A stretch of 35,948 bases of DNA from Accumulibacter sp. (GCA_031279425.1 JAITIQ010000015.1:1-35948), one strand, 5' to 3'. Shown: positions 9,993 through 19,536, counted from the stretch's first letter. Notes: a model not told the origin generated them from the letters alone. Program-made: numbers and translations.

Positions 9993-10882
9993 AACCCGAC
10001 CATTTTTCGAAGAACCTGCAAGGCCTGAAGCGCCGCCTGGAAGGCGAGGTCGGCCGCGCGATCGCCGATTACGGCATGATCGAGTCCGGCGACACCGTGC
10101 TGGTCTGCGTTTCCGGCGGCAAGGATTCGCACGCCCTGCTGTCGATCCTGATGGCGCTGCAGCGGCGCGCGCCCGTCGGCTTCCGGCTCATCGCCATGAA
10201 TCTCGACCAGAAGCAGCCGGGCTTCCCCGCCGACGTGCTGCCGCGCTATCTGTCCGGGCTGGGCGTCGAATACCGCATCGTCGAGCAGGACACGTACTCG
10301 GTCGTGCGGGAGAAAATTCCGCCGGGAAAGACGACGTGCTCGCTCTGCTCCCGCCTGCGGCGCGGCGTCATTTACCGGACGGCCAAGGAGCTTGGCGCCA
10401 ACAAGGTCGCCCTGGGCCATCATCGCGACGACATCGTGCACACGCTGTTCCTCAACCTGCTGTTTGCCGGCAGGCTCAAGGCGATGCCGCCCAAGTTCAA
10501 GACCGACGACGGCGCGCATGTCGTGATCCGTCCGCTGGCCTACTGCGGCGAGGCCGACATCGCCCGCTTTGCCCGCGCCATGGAATTTCCGATCATCCCC
10601 TGCAGCCTGTGCGGAACGCAAGGCAATCTGCAGCGCCAGAAAATCCGCGAGATGATGGCCGACTGGGACCGGCGCTATCCGGGACGCACCGAATCCGTAT
10701 TCACCGCCCTGCGAAACGTCGTTCCTTCCCATCTGGCCGACGGAATGCTGTATGATTTCAAAGGTTTGCGTGTTGGAGAGAAAGGCGGGGACATGGATGG
10801 CGAGGAGAGCGCATGCGATGCTTCGTGGTTCGGCGAGCCGGAACCGGCGGGGAAGCCGGTCGTGAAATTCTCTGCGGTCTAG
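9989..10882 (+). CDS. ttcA: tRNA 2-thiocytidine biosynthesis protein TtcA
   Basis: PP-loop [25 protein letters not shown] and [12 protein letters not shown] Cys motifs; [10 protein letters not shown]. Confidence 0.93.
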   Translation: MKPDHFSKNLQGLKRRLEGEVGRAIADYGMIESGDTVLVCVSGGKDSHALLSILMALQRRAPVGFRLIAMNLDQKQPGFPADVLPRYLSGLGVEYRIVEQDTYSVVREKIPPGKTTCSLCSRLRRGVIYRTAKELGANKVALGHHRDDIVHTLFLNLLFAGRLKAMPPKFKTDDGAHVVIRPLAYCGEADIARFARAMEFPIIPCSLCGTQGNLQRQKIREMMADWDRRYPGRTESVFTALRNVVPSHLADGMLYDFKGLRVGEKGGDMDGEESACDASWFGEPEPAGKPVVKFSAV

Positions 10883-10883
10883 G

Positions 10884-11753
10884 GTGGCGGTCATGAACGC
10901 GCCGCAAGCTTCCCCCGCCATTCTGGCCGCCGGCATTTCCGGATGCGCGAGGCTGCACGAGAAACTTGGCGACTCCGAGGCGGCGAGGGCCGTCGATCGC
11001 TGCCTGAAGAGGGTGGAACGCTCGGTCGAGGCCGCCGGGGGACGCTTCCTGCGGGCCGGCGGCGGGGAAGCGATCGCCGTTTTCGACAGCGCCGCCGTCG
11101 CGGTCAGCGCCGCCATCGAGATGCAGTTGCGCATCGCCGATCTCCCCCCCGTTTCGGGCGTGAAAATGGCCGTCCGCGCGGGAATCTCGTGCGCCGCCGC
11201 GGATGAGGAAGGACTCGTCCGGGAGGCGGCCCATCTGGCGGGCGCCGCGAAATCCGGGCAGACCCTGGCCCTCGGTAAAATGCGGGAAGCCTTGCCCGCG
11301 GCGATGACGGCGCTGCTTGCGGACGCCGGAGTGGCGCTGCCCGGCGAGTCGGGCGAGGACCGGGCCGTGGTGAAAGTGCTCTCCGAGATGCCCGTCACGG
11401 CCGCATCCGCGAGGCTCGATGCCGCGCACGCGGACGGGCTGCGCCTCGTCTATGGCGGCGACACGATCACGTTCGACGAGAGCAGGCCCTCCATCCACAT
11501 GGGACGGGACGGCGCCTGCGACCTCGTCGTCAAGAACCCGCGCGCGTCCCGCCGGCACGCCACGATCCGGCGCCAGGAAAATTGTTTCGTACTGATCGAT
11601 CAGAGCACCAACGGAACCTACGTGACCCTCGACGGCCAGTCCGAACAATTCGTGAGACACGGCGAATGCGAGTTGCGCGGCTGCGGCCTCATCGCCTTCG
11701 CCTCGTCGGCGTCCTCGTCCGACGCGGACTGCGCGCGCTTCGAGTGCCCGTGA
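10884..11753 (+). CDS. Class III nucleotidyl-cyclase-like domain plus C-terminal FHA domain
   Basis: N-term ISGCARLHEKLGDSEAARAVDRCLKRVERSVEAAGGRFLRAGGGEAIAVFDSAAVAVSAAIEMQ (cyclase fold pattern); C-term IHMGRDGACDLVVKNPRASRRHATIRR...LIDQSTNGTYV (FHA). Confidence 0.8.
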   Translation: MAVMNAPQASPAILAAGISGCARLHEKLGDSEAARAVDRCLKRVERSVEAAGGRFLRAGGGEAIAVFDSAAVAVSAAIEMQLRIADLPPVSGVKMAVRAGISCAAADEEGLVREAAHLAGAAKSGQTLALGKMREALPAAMTALLADAGVALPGESGEDRAVVKVLSEMPVTAASARLDAAHADGLRLVYGGDTITFDESRPSIHMGRDGACDLVVKNPRASRRHATIRRQENCFVLIDQSTNGTYVTLDGQSEQFVRHGECELRGCGLIAFASSASSSDADCARFECP

Positions 11754-11888
11754 TCCGCGAAATAGATCGCGACATTCATCCGTTCCAGCCTGTCCAGCAT
11801 CAATTTGAGCCTCCGGCTCGCGTAGCGGGCGGGCCGCCGCGTTACCATGTTCTTTCACGCCGAAGCTGCGCTTTTGACGGCCACGCTT

Positions 11889-12341
11889 TCAGCCCGCGGG
11901 CGAAACTGGCGAGCGCCGGATCAGTCTATCCAGCGCCTGGCGCAATTCCGAGTCGGGCAGCGCATCGCGCAAGCCGCCAAGAGCGCGGAAAGCCTGCGCG
12001 GACAGGGGCTTCAGGGTCTTCCGCCGGGGAAGCGCGTTTCCCGGTTCCACCGCCGATCCGCGGACCCTGATCTTCACGCCATGGCAATCGACACCGCGCC
12101 GCGCGAATCCGTCGATCAGGGTCGGCGTCAACTGCCGCAGCTTGGCGGCGGCGGCTCCGTTCCCGGCATGGATGAGCACGGTTCCCGATTGGTAGTTCGC
12201 CAGGCGGCTCATCCCGGACAGATGAGCTGGCGCGATGTCGCGGTAGAGGCGTTCGAGCTGGAGCAGTCGCCGGGCGTGCGCGAGCACCTTGCCGGCGCCG
12301 TCCGGCGAATCGAGATAATCTTCGAGGGTCTTGCCGCGCAT
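11889..12341 (-). CDS. DUF721 (DciA-like) family protein
   Basis: MRGKTLEDYLDSPDGAGKVLAHARRLLQLERLYRDIAPAHLSGMSRLANYQSGTVLIHAGNGAAAAKLRQLTPTLID. Confidence 0.75.
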   Translation of the reverse strand: MRGKTLEDYLDSPDGAGKVLAHARRLLQLERLYRDIAPAHLSGMSRLANYQSGTVLIHAGNGAAAAKLRQLTPTLIDGFARRGVDCHGVKIRVRGSAVEPGNALPRRKTLKPLSAQAFRALGGLRDALPDSELRQALDRLIRRSPVSPAG

Positions 12342-12517
12342 ACGGGCCTCCGTCTGATCCTCATTTTCATGGGGCTGTCGCGCCTGCCTTTCGAGCGTCA
12401 TGACGGCCCCGGTCCGGACTCCCGGTGCGATGGAATGCGATGGCCCCGATGTATTGCCGATTTCCGATGGCGCGTAGAATACCCGCATTTCGGACTTCCC
12501 GGATTCCAGCCTTGATC

Positions 12518-14182
12518 ATGGCACTTTCCCGAAAAAAAATCGCGGTGGTGGCATCGATGTTCGCTGTGGCCGCCGGCTTCGCGTACTTCGCCGTTTCCAC
12601 GCATCCTTCCTTCCAGGGCGGCGTCAGACCCCCCATTCGCGGCTTCGAGTTCTCCCGGCCGGATGCGCTGATCCGTTCCTCCGGCCTGTCCCGGCTGCCG
12701 CCCGATCTCTTGCGCATTCCTGTGGCCAGGAACGTGCTGACCGAGGATTTCGTCGATTACTACGAGCACAACGAGAACCGCGAAGCCTTGCTGGGCACCC
12801 TGAAGCGCATCACCTACGAGCACCGGCTCGATCTGTCGGAGCAGTTGCTGGAAAAGGCGTTCGGCGAGCCGGCGGAGATAGCGCTCTGGCGCGACGAGGG
12901 CGGGCGTCTCAAGAATTTCGCGCTGGCCATGAAACAGAACGCGCTGGCCAGGCTCATCCGCCTGCTGCTGCCGCTCACGGACGCGCAGGTGTCTTCCGCC
13001 GGGACCTTGCAGGGCACGGACGTGCCGATCCTGGTGGTGACATACGGCAGCCGGTATCGCCTGCTGATCCTGTCCAGGGGCGACCGGGTGGTGGCATTGT
13101 CCGACCCCGGCATGTTGCTGAAGGCAGGCGAGGTGAAGGGCGGGGAGGTCCCCGGGCAGGACGACGCGGCCGCGGCGGTGATCGCCGAACTGCTGGACGG
13201 GGAGGCTTCGCCTTTCGCGCGGCATTTCCAGGCGGATGAGGATCTGCCGGCCCGCGGGCATGAAATCATGCTGGGGGCGCCGGTCTTCGCTCTGGGCTAC
13301 GCGCAGTTCGTGCCGGATCTGCGGGGCGTGCGTCTCGTCTTCGACGACGCCGGGCGTTGGCAGAGCGCCGTCCTGCTGGATTCGGCGGTGGCCAGGCACT
13401 GGAACGCGGCGTCGCTGTGGCGCGCCATGCCGCACGGCGCGGCCTTCTGCGCCGCGCTGCCCGTGGCATGGCCGTCGCTGATGGATGCTTTCGCGGCGTG
13501 GCGGGAAAAGGCCGACGGAGCGCCGCCGTCCGAAAAGGAGAAGGAATCCCTGGGCAAGGAGTTCGAGCCGCTGGCCGCCGTCTGCTGGTACCAGGGCGAG
13601 CGCTTCTACGCGCCGCTGTTCGCCGCCCAGTTCAAGGAGCCCGTGAAAAAGGAAGAGGGGCTGCGATGGCTGGAATGGACGATGCGAATGACCCGGGCGG
13701 AACACGAAATCCGGGACGGGACGCAGGACGGCTCGTGGATCTGGGAAGGCAGGCTCGCCTCGCGCCACGGCAAGCGGGGCGAGAGCGGCGAGGAGGTTTA
13801 TCTGACGCCGACGCTGGCGATCCAGGACTTCATCTTCGACGCGGAAAGGCCGCGCGATTTCTTTTTCTTCTCGCCCGAAGCCGATCTGGTGAAGAGGGCG
13901 CGGGACGTGGCCGGCAAGAAGTATCCGGCGCTCGCCGACGACGCGAAAGGCCAGGGCGCGAGCAGGATGCTGGCCGTGGTCAACCCGGGGGCGCTGGCGG
14001 CGCTGGCGAAGGCCGAGGTCTTCGCCGCCCTGCCGCGCGGCGAGGAGGCGGATTTTCGCAACGCGGCGGACGCCTATCTCGTTCCGCGGCTCGATGCGCT
14101 GGCGAAATTCCCGGCGCAGCGATTGTTGCTCCGCGCGTCCCAGTCCGCGCCATGGTATCCGCTGGAGTGGAGCGGCCAGTGA
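12518..14182 (+). CDS. DUF2138 family protein (E. coli YfaA-like)
   Basis: N-terminal signal/TM; FSRPDALIRSSGLSRLPPDLLRIPVARNVLTEDFVDYYEHNENREALLGTLKRIAYEH-like block characteristic of YfaA/DUF2138; followed by a DUF1175-like gene as in yfaA-yfaT. Confidence 0.75.
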   Translation: MALSRKKIAVVASMFAVAAGFAYFAVSTHPSFQGGVRPPIRGFEFSRPDALIRSSGLSRLPPDLLRIPVARNVLTEDFVDYYEHNENREALLGTLKRITYEHRLDLSEQLLEKAFGEPAEIALWRDEGGRLKNFALAMKQNALARLIRLLLPLTDAQVSSAGTLQGTDVPILVVTYGSRYRLLILSRGDRVVALSDPGMLLKAGEVKGGEVPGQDDAAAAVIAELLDGEASPFARHFQADEDLPARGHEIMLGAPVFALGYAQFVPDLRGVRLVFDDAGRWQSAVLLDSAVARHWNAASLWRAMPHGAAFCAALPVAWPSLMDAFAAWREKADGAPPSEKEKESLGKEFEPLAAVCWYQGERFYAPLFAAQFKEPVKKEEGLRWLEWTMRMTRAEHEIRDGTQDGSWIWEGRLASRHGKRGESGEEVYLTPTLAIQDFIFDAERPRDFFFFSPEADLVKRARDVAGKKYPALADDAKGQGASRMLAVVNPGALAALAKAEVFAALPRGEEADFRNAADAYLVPRLDALAKFPAQRLLLRASQSAPWYPLEWSGQ

Positions 14183-14892
14183 ACCCCGGCGCCCGCGCGA
14201 ATCCTGATCCGCATCCGAACCCTTTTCGCCGCCGGTTGCTGGTCGGGATCGGGGTGGCCGGCCTGGCGTCCCTCGCATCGTTCGCGCATGCCTTGCCGGT
14301 GTCGTTCGGTCGGGAGCGCGAATCCCCGCCGCGCTTCGAGGCCGGGGAACGTCGCGCCCTGCGGGCGTGGATCGCGCGCATCGCCGAGGCGCAGCTGCGG
14401 CGTGGCCCCAGTCCGAAGTGGACGCACCGCGATTGCGCCGGCCTGGTGCGCTTCGCCGTGGCCGAAGCCTTGGCGACGCACGACGCCCGCTGGCGAAAAG
14501 CGATGGGCATGCACGGACGCCTGCCGCCCGACCTGGCGCCGGAAGCGGCGCGGCTCGCCTTGCGCCATCGCTGGCGGCGTCCCGATGGCAGCGATGGCGC
14601 TTTCGTCAGCGCCCTGGGGCTCATCCAGGAAAACAGCGTTCCGGTCGGGCGCGACGCGCAACGGGCCGAGCCGGCCGATCTTTTCTTTTTTGACCAGGGC
14701 GACGCGCAGCATCTCATGCTGTGGACCGGGCGGCGCGTGGTCTATCACACGGGCGCCTCACCCACGCCGGAGGACGACGGCCTGCGCGCGGCGACACTCC
14801 CCGCGCTCCTGCGATGGAACGATACCCGCTGGCGGCCGGAGGCCGCGAACCCCAATTTCGCCGGCGTTTTTTCGCTGCGGTTCTTGATCTGA
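14179..14892 (+). CDS. DUF1175 family protein (E. coli YfaT-like)
   Basis: GTG start overlapping the upstream stop; SPKWTHRDCAGLVRFAVAEAL...ADLFFFDQGDAQHLMLWTGRRVVYHTG...NPNFAGVFSLRFL. Confidence 0.75.
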   Translation: MNPGARANPDPHPNPFRRRLLVGIGVAGLASLASFAHALPVSFGRERESPPRFEAGERRALRAWIARIAEAQLRRGPSPKWTHRDCAGLVRFAVAEALATHDARWRKAMGMHGRLPPDLAPEAARLALRHRWRRPDGSDGAFVSALGLIQENSVPVGRDAQRAEPADLFFFDQGDAQHLMLWTGRRVVYHTGASPTPEDDGLRAATLPALLRWNDTRWRPEAANPNFAGVFSLRFLI

Positions 14893-14992
14893 ACGACATC
14901 CCGCCGGAATACATGCCGGACCTCGGCAATCCGAATCCGGTCCAGAAACTTTCGTCGCCGGCGCAAGTCCAGTTTGCGCGCGCCGATCCCGG

Positions 14993-15682
14993 TCAGCGGT
15001 TCATCTCGACGATGCCGCCGGATCGCGCGATCCCGCTGACGGTCTGTCCGGACGGCGTGCGGACCTGGACGATCTGGCCTTCCTGGGCGTTGTGGAGCGC
15101 CTTGCCCTCGCTGCTCACCGAGAATCCCGCGCCGCGCGAGATCGTCTTGACCGTCTGTCCCTGCCGCACCGCCCAGGGAATGGTCAACTGATCGGCGCGC
15201 AGCGGTTGTCCGGCGGCAACGCCGATCCGTACCGTCCGGCCGAGCGCCTGCGCGCCGTCCATCAGGACGGTGGCGGGCAGCGCGCCCAGGTCGCCTTCCC
15301 TGGCGATGAAGTCGCCCTGGCCGATGACGTGGCCGACGGCGAGGGGGCGCGCCGCGACGAGGTAGGCGGCCAGGACGCTGATCCGGACCTGCACGTAGAC
15401 CGTCCAGGAAGCCGGCCCCAGACAGCGCACGCCGACGGTGGTCCTGCCCCACGGCGCGGCGCCGGCCGGCTGGAAAGGCTCGAAGGCGTCGCAGCGGGCC
15501 AGCCGGCGCGCCCCGAGCGGCTCGACGCGATAGCTGACTTTCCCGGGAAAACCCTGCGTCTGCGCGCGCAGATACTCTTCGACGACCTGGCGCAGCGGAT
15601 CGCCCGCCGGCTGCGTCCACCCGGCGACCGGCAGCCAGCAGGCGGCGAACAGCAGGTAGCGAAAGATGGCGGAAAATTTCAT
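14993..15682 (-). CDS. flgA: Flagellar P-ring assembly chaperone FlgA
   Basis: SAF-like domain VAARPLAVGHVIGQGDFIAREGDLGALP...GRTVRIGVAAGQPLRADQL...VKTISRGAGFSVSSEGKALHNAQEGQIVQVRTPSGQTVSGIA. Confidence 0.92.
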   Translation of the reverse strand: MKFSAIFRYLLFAACWLPVAGWTQPAGDPLRQVVEEYLRAQTQGFPGKVSYRVEPLGARRLARCDAFEPFQPAGAAPWGRTTVGVRCLGPASWTVYVQVRISVLAAYLVAARPLAVGHVIGQGDFIAREGDLGALPATVLMDGAQALGRTVRIGVAAGQPLRADQLTIPWAVRQGQTVKTISRGAGFSVSSEGKALHNAQEGQIVQVRTPSGQTVSGIARSGGIVEMNR

Positions 15683-15699
15683 GGTGCTATTTTGCCGTA

Positions 15700-15724
15700 G
15701 AAAACGGCAATATTTGCCGTTTTC
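15700..15724. promoter_or_regulatory. 25-bp perfect inverted repeat in the flgA-flgB divergent intergenic region
   Basis: GAAAACGGCAA-TAT-TTGCCGTTTTC, with a third TTGCCGT half-site at 15692-15698; regulatory role inferred. Confidence 0.45.
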
Positions 15725-15725
15725 A

Positions 15726-15746
15726 GAGGACAGAGGACAGAAGACA
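15726..15746 (-). repeat. Heptamer array (3 units of GAGGACA/GAAGACA)
   Basis: GAGGACA GAGGACA GAAGACA read directly. Confidence 0.85.
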
Positions 15747-15777
15747 GTCAGTTTGCGGCTGCGCCGGATTCTTCCGA

Positions 15778-15863
15778 TGGATTCCCCTCCCCCGCTGGGC
15801 GGGGGAGGGTGCCCCGTAGGGGGCGGGAGAGGGCGTCGTTCCCTCCGGCGCGCAGCGCCGCCG
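15778..15863 (+). repeat. GC-rich dispersed repeat, copy A
   Basis: GGATTCCCCTCCCCCGCTGGGCGGGGGAGGGTG...GGGAGAGGGCGTCGTTCCCTCCGGCGCGCAGCGCCGCCG; near-identical inverted copy at 23342-23427. Confidence 0.85.
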
Positions 15864-15870
15864 ACTTTTC

Positions 15871-15891
15871 TGTCCTCTGTCCTCTGTCCTC
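15871..15891 (+). repeat. Heptamer array (3 x TGTCCTC)
   Basis: TGTCCTC TGTCCTC TGTCCTC; inverted relative to 15726-15746. Confidence 0.85.
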
Positions 15892-15949
15892 CGAACCCGG
15901 CACGCAATTTGCTTCATGCCTCGCAAACGTTTGAAGCAAAGGAGCCGAC

Positions 15950-16354
15950 GTGGGCAGCAGCATCGACAACGCGTTTTTCTTCCAGCAGCGGGTGCTGGAT
16001 TTGCGCGCGTACCGCCAGCAGGTGCTTGCCGGGAACATCGCCAATGCCGATACGCCGCACTACAAGGCGCGGGATTTCGATTTCACGGAGGCGCTGAAGC
16101 AGGCGGTGGCCGGGCAGCTCGAAGGTGACCTGAAAGTGGCCAGGACGCACGCGCGGCATCTCGAAGGGACGGGCGGCGACGGCTTGCCGGGCTTGGCGTA
16201 CCGCGTGCCGCTGCAGGATGCCGCCGACGGCAACACGGTGGAGATGGACGTGGAACGCGCCGAGTTCGCCGAGAACGCCTTGCAGTACCAAGCGGGGATC
16301 GCCTTCGTCACGCATCAGTTGAAGCTGCACGCGGCCGCCGTCACCGGACAGTAA
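15950..16354 (+). CDS. flgB: Flagellar basal-body rod protein FlgB
   Basis: [38 protein letters not shown] start. Confidence 0.95.
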   Translation: MGSSIDNAFFFQQRVLDLRAYRQQVLAGNIANADTPHYKARDFDFTEALKQAVAGQLEGDLKVARTHARHLEGTGGDGLPGLAYRVPLQDAADGNTVEMDVERAEFAENALQYQAGIAFVTHQLKLHAAAVTGQ

Positions 16355-16356
16355 TC

Positions 16357-16761
16357 ATGAGCCTGCTCAACGTCTTCCAGGTGGCCGGCGGCGCGCTGAC
16401 GGCGCAATCGATGCGGCTCAACGTGGTGGCCAGCAACCTGGCCAACGCGGAGAGCGTGGCCGGACCGGACGGACGGCCCTACCGGGCCAGGCAGGTGGTG
16501 TTCGAGGCAAGGCCGGTGGAGGGCACCCAGGCCGTCGGGGTGCGGGTGAAGCAGGTCGTCGAGGACGCCAGCCCCGGAAGGATGGTCTACGACCCGCGCA
16601 ATCCGGCCGCCGACGAGAACGGCTACGTGATGATGCCCAACGTCTCGGTGGTCGATGAGATGGTGAACATGATCTCCGCTTCGCGCTCGTACCAGACCAA
16701 CGCCGAGGTGATGAACACGGCCAAGCAGTTGATGCTGAAAACGCTGACGCTGGGCCAGTAA
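16357..16761 (+). CDS. flgC: Flagellar basal-body rod protein FlgC
   Basis: [51 protein letters not shown]...[36 protein letters not shown]. Confidence 0.96.
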   Translation: MSLLNVFQVAGGALTAQSMRLNVVASNLANAESVAGPDGRPYRARQVVFEARPVEGTQAVGVRVKQVVEDASPGRMVYDPRNPAADENGYVMMPNVSVVDEMVNMISASRSYQTNAEVMNTAKQLMLKTLTLGQ

Positions 16762-16789
16762 GCGGCTTTTTGAAATTCGGGAGAAAAGG

Positions 16790-17473
16790 ATGACGACGAT
16801 AGACAGCACGAGCAACACCAGAGCGAGCAGCATTTTCGCTACCTTGAACGGCAGCGGCGGTTCAGTCGGCACGACGACGAGCGAGGACATCCAGAACCGC
16901 TTCCTGACCCTGCTGATCGCGCAGCTGGAGAACCAGGACCCACTGAATCCGCTGGAAAACACCGAAATGACCAATCAGTTGGCGCAGATGAGCACGGTGC
17001 AGGGCATCGAACAGCTCAACACGACGCTCGATACGCTCGTCACCAGCCTGGCTGATACGCAGGCCGTGCAGGCTTCGGCGCTGATCGGCAAGACGGTGCT
17101 GGTGCCAGGGGGGAATCTGTCCCTGAGCGACGGCGAGGCGTACGGAGGCGTGTATCTTGCCAGCCCCGCCGACACGGTGACGATCAAGGTGTACGACGCC
17201 TCGGGGAATCTCGTGCAGACGCAGTCGCTGGACGCGACCGAGGCCGGCAGCCTGCTGTTCTCCTGGGACGGCTCGACCGCTTCCGGGGGAACGGCGTCCG
17301 ACGGCCAGTATTCCTTCAAGGTCGCCGCGAGCATGGAGTCGGAGTCGGTCACGGCGGACGCGCTGCAGCTTGGCATGGTTTCTGCTCTTACCCGGGTGGC
17401 GAACGGCGGTTTCGTACTCGACCTGGGCGCGCTGGGCCAATACGGCTTCGCCGATGTGCAGCAGGTTTTCTGA
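16790..17473 (+). CDS. flgD: Flagellar hook assembly protein FlgD
   Basis: NRFLTLLIAQLENQDPLNPLENTEMTNQLAQMSTVQGIEQLN; C-term FlgD Ig-like region. Confidence 0.95.
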   Translation: MTTIDSTSNTRASSIFATLNGSGGSVGTTTSEDIQNRFLTLLIAQLENQDPLNPLENTEMTNQLAQMSTVQGIEQLNTTLDTLVTSLADTQAVQASALIGKTVLVPGGNLSLSDGEAYGGVYLASPADTVTIKVYDASGNLVQTQSLDATEAGSLLFSWDGSTASGGTASDGQYSFKVAASMESESVTADALQLGMVSALTRVANGGFVLDLGALGQYGFADVQQVF

Positions 17474-17499
17474 CGGGATTTTTCGAACAGGGGTAGAAC

Positions 17500-18750
17500 A
17501 TGGCATTTCAACAAGGTTTGAGCGGGCTCAATGCTTCCGCCAGGGCGTTGGACGTGGTCGGCAACAACGTCGCCAACAGCAGCACCGTCGGCTTCAAGTC
17601 GTCGAACGCGCATTTCGCCGACCTGTACGCGGCGTCGATGAACGGCGGCGGCGCCGTGCAGGTCGGCATCGGCACCCAACTGGCCTCGGTCTTTCAGCAA
17701 TTCACCCAGGGCAACGTCACCACGACGAACAATCCGCTCGACGTCGCCATCAACGGCGGCGGCTTTTTCAACGTGACGCGCAACGGCGAGATCATGTATA
17801 CCCGCAACGGCCAGTTCCACGCGGACAAAGAGGGCTACATCATCAACGACCAGGATTACCGCCTGATGGGCTACCTGGCCTCGCCGTCGGGCGAGATCGT
17901 CATGTCGCAGCCGGCCGCGATCCAGCTCGACACCAGCAACATCGCGCCGCGGGCGACCGGCAGCGCGCTGGGCGGCAACGCCAGGATGGTGCTCAACCTG
18001 AATTCGGGCGAGGACGTTCCCGCCGTCAGCCCGTTCAACGACCAGGATCCACTGACTTACACGTATTCGACGGCGCAGACGGTCTATGACACGCTCGGTG
18101 CGGAGCACGTCATCACCTATTTCTTCGCCAAGACGACGACACCCGGAGAATGGGAGGTGCACGCCACGCTCGACGGCGCCAATCCCGCGGCGATGGGCAC
18201 CCTGCAATTCGATACCAACGGCACGCTCACCTCGACCATGCCCATGTCCTTTCCGACAACAGGCTGGCCGATCACCACCGGCGCGGAGACTCCGCTGGGC
18301 AGCGGGCAGCCCAACTGGAACATCGATTTCACCGGGACGACCAGCTTCGCCGGCACCAGCACGGTGAATTCGAAATACCAGGGCGGCTACGCGCAGGGCG
18401 AGCTGTCGGGCATCAGCATCGCCACCGACGGCACCGTCCTGGGCAACTACAGCAACGGGGAAAGCAAGAAACTGGCGCAGATCGTCTTGTCGACCTTCCC
18501 CAACCCGAACGGCCTGATCGACGCGGGCAACAACCTCTACCAATCGACTTCGACCTCGGGCCAGCCTCTCGTCGGCGTGCCCGAATCCGGGACGCGCGGC
18601 CTGCTCCGGCAAATGGCGGTCGAGGATTCGAACGTCGATCTCACCAGCGAACTGGTCAACATGATCACCCTGCAACGCAACTACCAGGCCAACGCGCAGA
18701 CGATCCGCACGCAGGACCAGATCATGCAGACCATGGTCAATCTGCGCTGA
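17500..18750 (+). CDS. flgE: Flagellar hook protein FlgE
   Basis: MAFQQGLSGLNASARALDVVGNNVANSSTVGFKSSNAHFADLYA...LTSELVNMITLQRNYQANAQTIRTQDQIMQTMVNLR. Confidence 0.96.
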   Translation: MAFQQGLSGLNASARALDVVGNNVANSSTVGFKSSNAHFADLYAASMNGGGAVQVGIGTQLASVFQQFTQGNVTTTNNPLDVAINGGGFFNVTRNGEIMYTRNGQFHADKEGYIINDQDYRLMGYLASPSGEIVMSQPAAIQLDTSNIAPRATGSALGGNARMVLNLNSGEDVPAVSPFNDQDPLTYTYSTAQTVYDTLGAEHVITYFFAKTTTPGEWEVHATLDGANPAAMGTLQFDTNGTLTSTMPMSFPTTGWPITTGAETPLGSGQPNWNIDFTGTTSFAGTSTVNSKYQGGYAQGELSGISIATDGTVLGNYSNGESKKLAQIVLSTFPNPNGLIDAGNNLYQSTSTSGQPLVGVPESGTRGLLRQMAVEDSNVDLTSELVNMITLQRNYQANAQTIRTQDQIMQTMVNLR

Positions 18751-18771
18751 TCGGGGATCGGGTACTGACAC

Positions 18772-19512
18772 ATGGACCGACTGATCTACACGGCGATGAC
18801 CGGCGCGCGGCAGGCCTTCCTGCAACAGGCCGGCGTCGCGCACAATCTGGCGAACGCCTCGACCATCGGCTTCCGCGCCATGGAGCACCGCTTCCGTTCG
18901 GTGCCGGTGCAGGGCGAGGCCATGCCGACGCGCGCCTTCACCGTCGACGCCTCGGTCGCCGACGTGTTCGAGCAGGGGCCGCTGATGGCCACCGGCCGGC
19001 CGCTCGACGTGGCCGTCCAGGGCGAGGGCTGGATCGCCGTGCAGACGGGCGACGGTCAGGAAGCCTATACCCGGGCGGGCAATCTCCAGGTGTCCGCCGA
19101 CGGCCAGCTGCAGACGGCGGGCGGCCTCAACGTGCTGAGTGACGGCGGGCCGATCGCCATTCCGCCCGATAACTCGATCACCATCTCGCCGGACGGCACC
19201 GTTTCCGTCGTGCCCCTGTTCGGCACGCCGAACAACGTCAACGACGCCGGCCGGATCAAGCTCGTCAATCCGCCCGCGGCCGAGCTCGTGCGCGGTGACG
19301 ACGGCCTGTTCCGGCTGCGCGACGGCGAGCCGGCGCAAGCCGATGAAAACGTCCGCCTGGCGCCCGAAACGCTCGAAGGGAGCAATGTCAATCCGGTCGA
19401 TTCGATGGTCAGCCTGATTTCGCTGTCCCGCCAGTTCGAGATGCAGATCAAGATGCTGCAGACCGCCGATACCAACGCCGGACGAGCCGACCAGGTGCTT
19501 TCGATGGCGTGA
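18772..19512 (+). CDS. flgF: Flagellar basal-body rod protein FlgF
   Basis: MDRLIYTAMTGARQAFLQQAGVAHNLANASTIGFRAMEHRFRSVPV...; FlgF-type distal/proximal rod protein. Confidence 0.95.
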   Translation: MDRLIYTAMTGARQAFLQQAGVAHNLANASTIGFRAMEHRFRSVPVQGEAMPTRAFTVDASVADVFEQGPLMATGRPLDVAVQGEGWIAVQTGDGQEAYTRAGNLQVSADGQLQTAGGLNVLSDGGPIAIPPDNSITISPDGTVSVVPLFGTPNNVNDAGRIKLVNPPAAELVRGDDGLFRLRDGEPAQADENVRLAPETLEGSNVNPVDSMVSLISLSRQFEMQIKMLQTADTNAGRADQVLSMA

Positions 19513-19515
19513 TCG

Positions 19516-19536
19516 GAGGACTGAGGACGGAGGACA
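19516..19536 (-). repeat. Heptamer array (GAGGACT GAGGACG GAGGACA)
   Basis: Read directly, immediately after flgF stop. Confidence 0.8.

Noticed and set aside
11618-11848. 76-aa minus-strand ORF MVTRRPARYASRRLKLMLDRLERMNVAIYFADHG...
   Set aside because: N-terminal part looks protein-like but it overlaps the FHA gene 3' end; insufficient support to call.
12398-14278. 626-aa minus-strand ORF
   Set aside because: Antisense of the DUF2138-like gene; biased composition.
15681-15697. Sigma-54 promoter GGTGCTATTTTGCC before flgB
   Set aside because: GG-to-GC spacing is one base short of the -24/-12 consensus and it overlaps the flgA start.
15726-15891. CRISPR-like array from heptamer repeats
   Set aside because: Units are 7 nt, contiguous and lack spacers; no cas genes.
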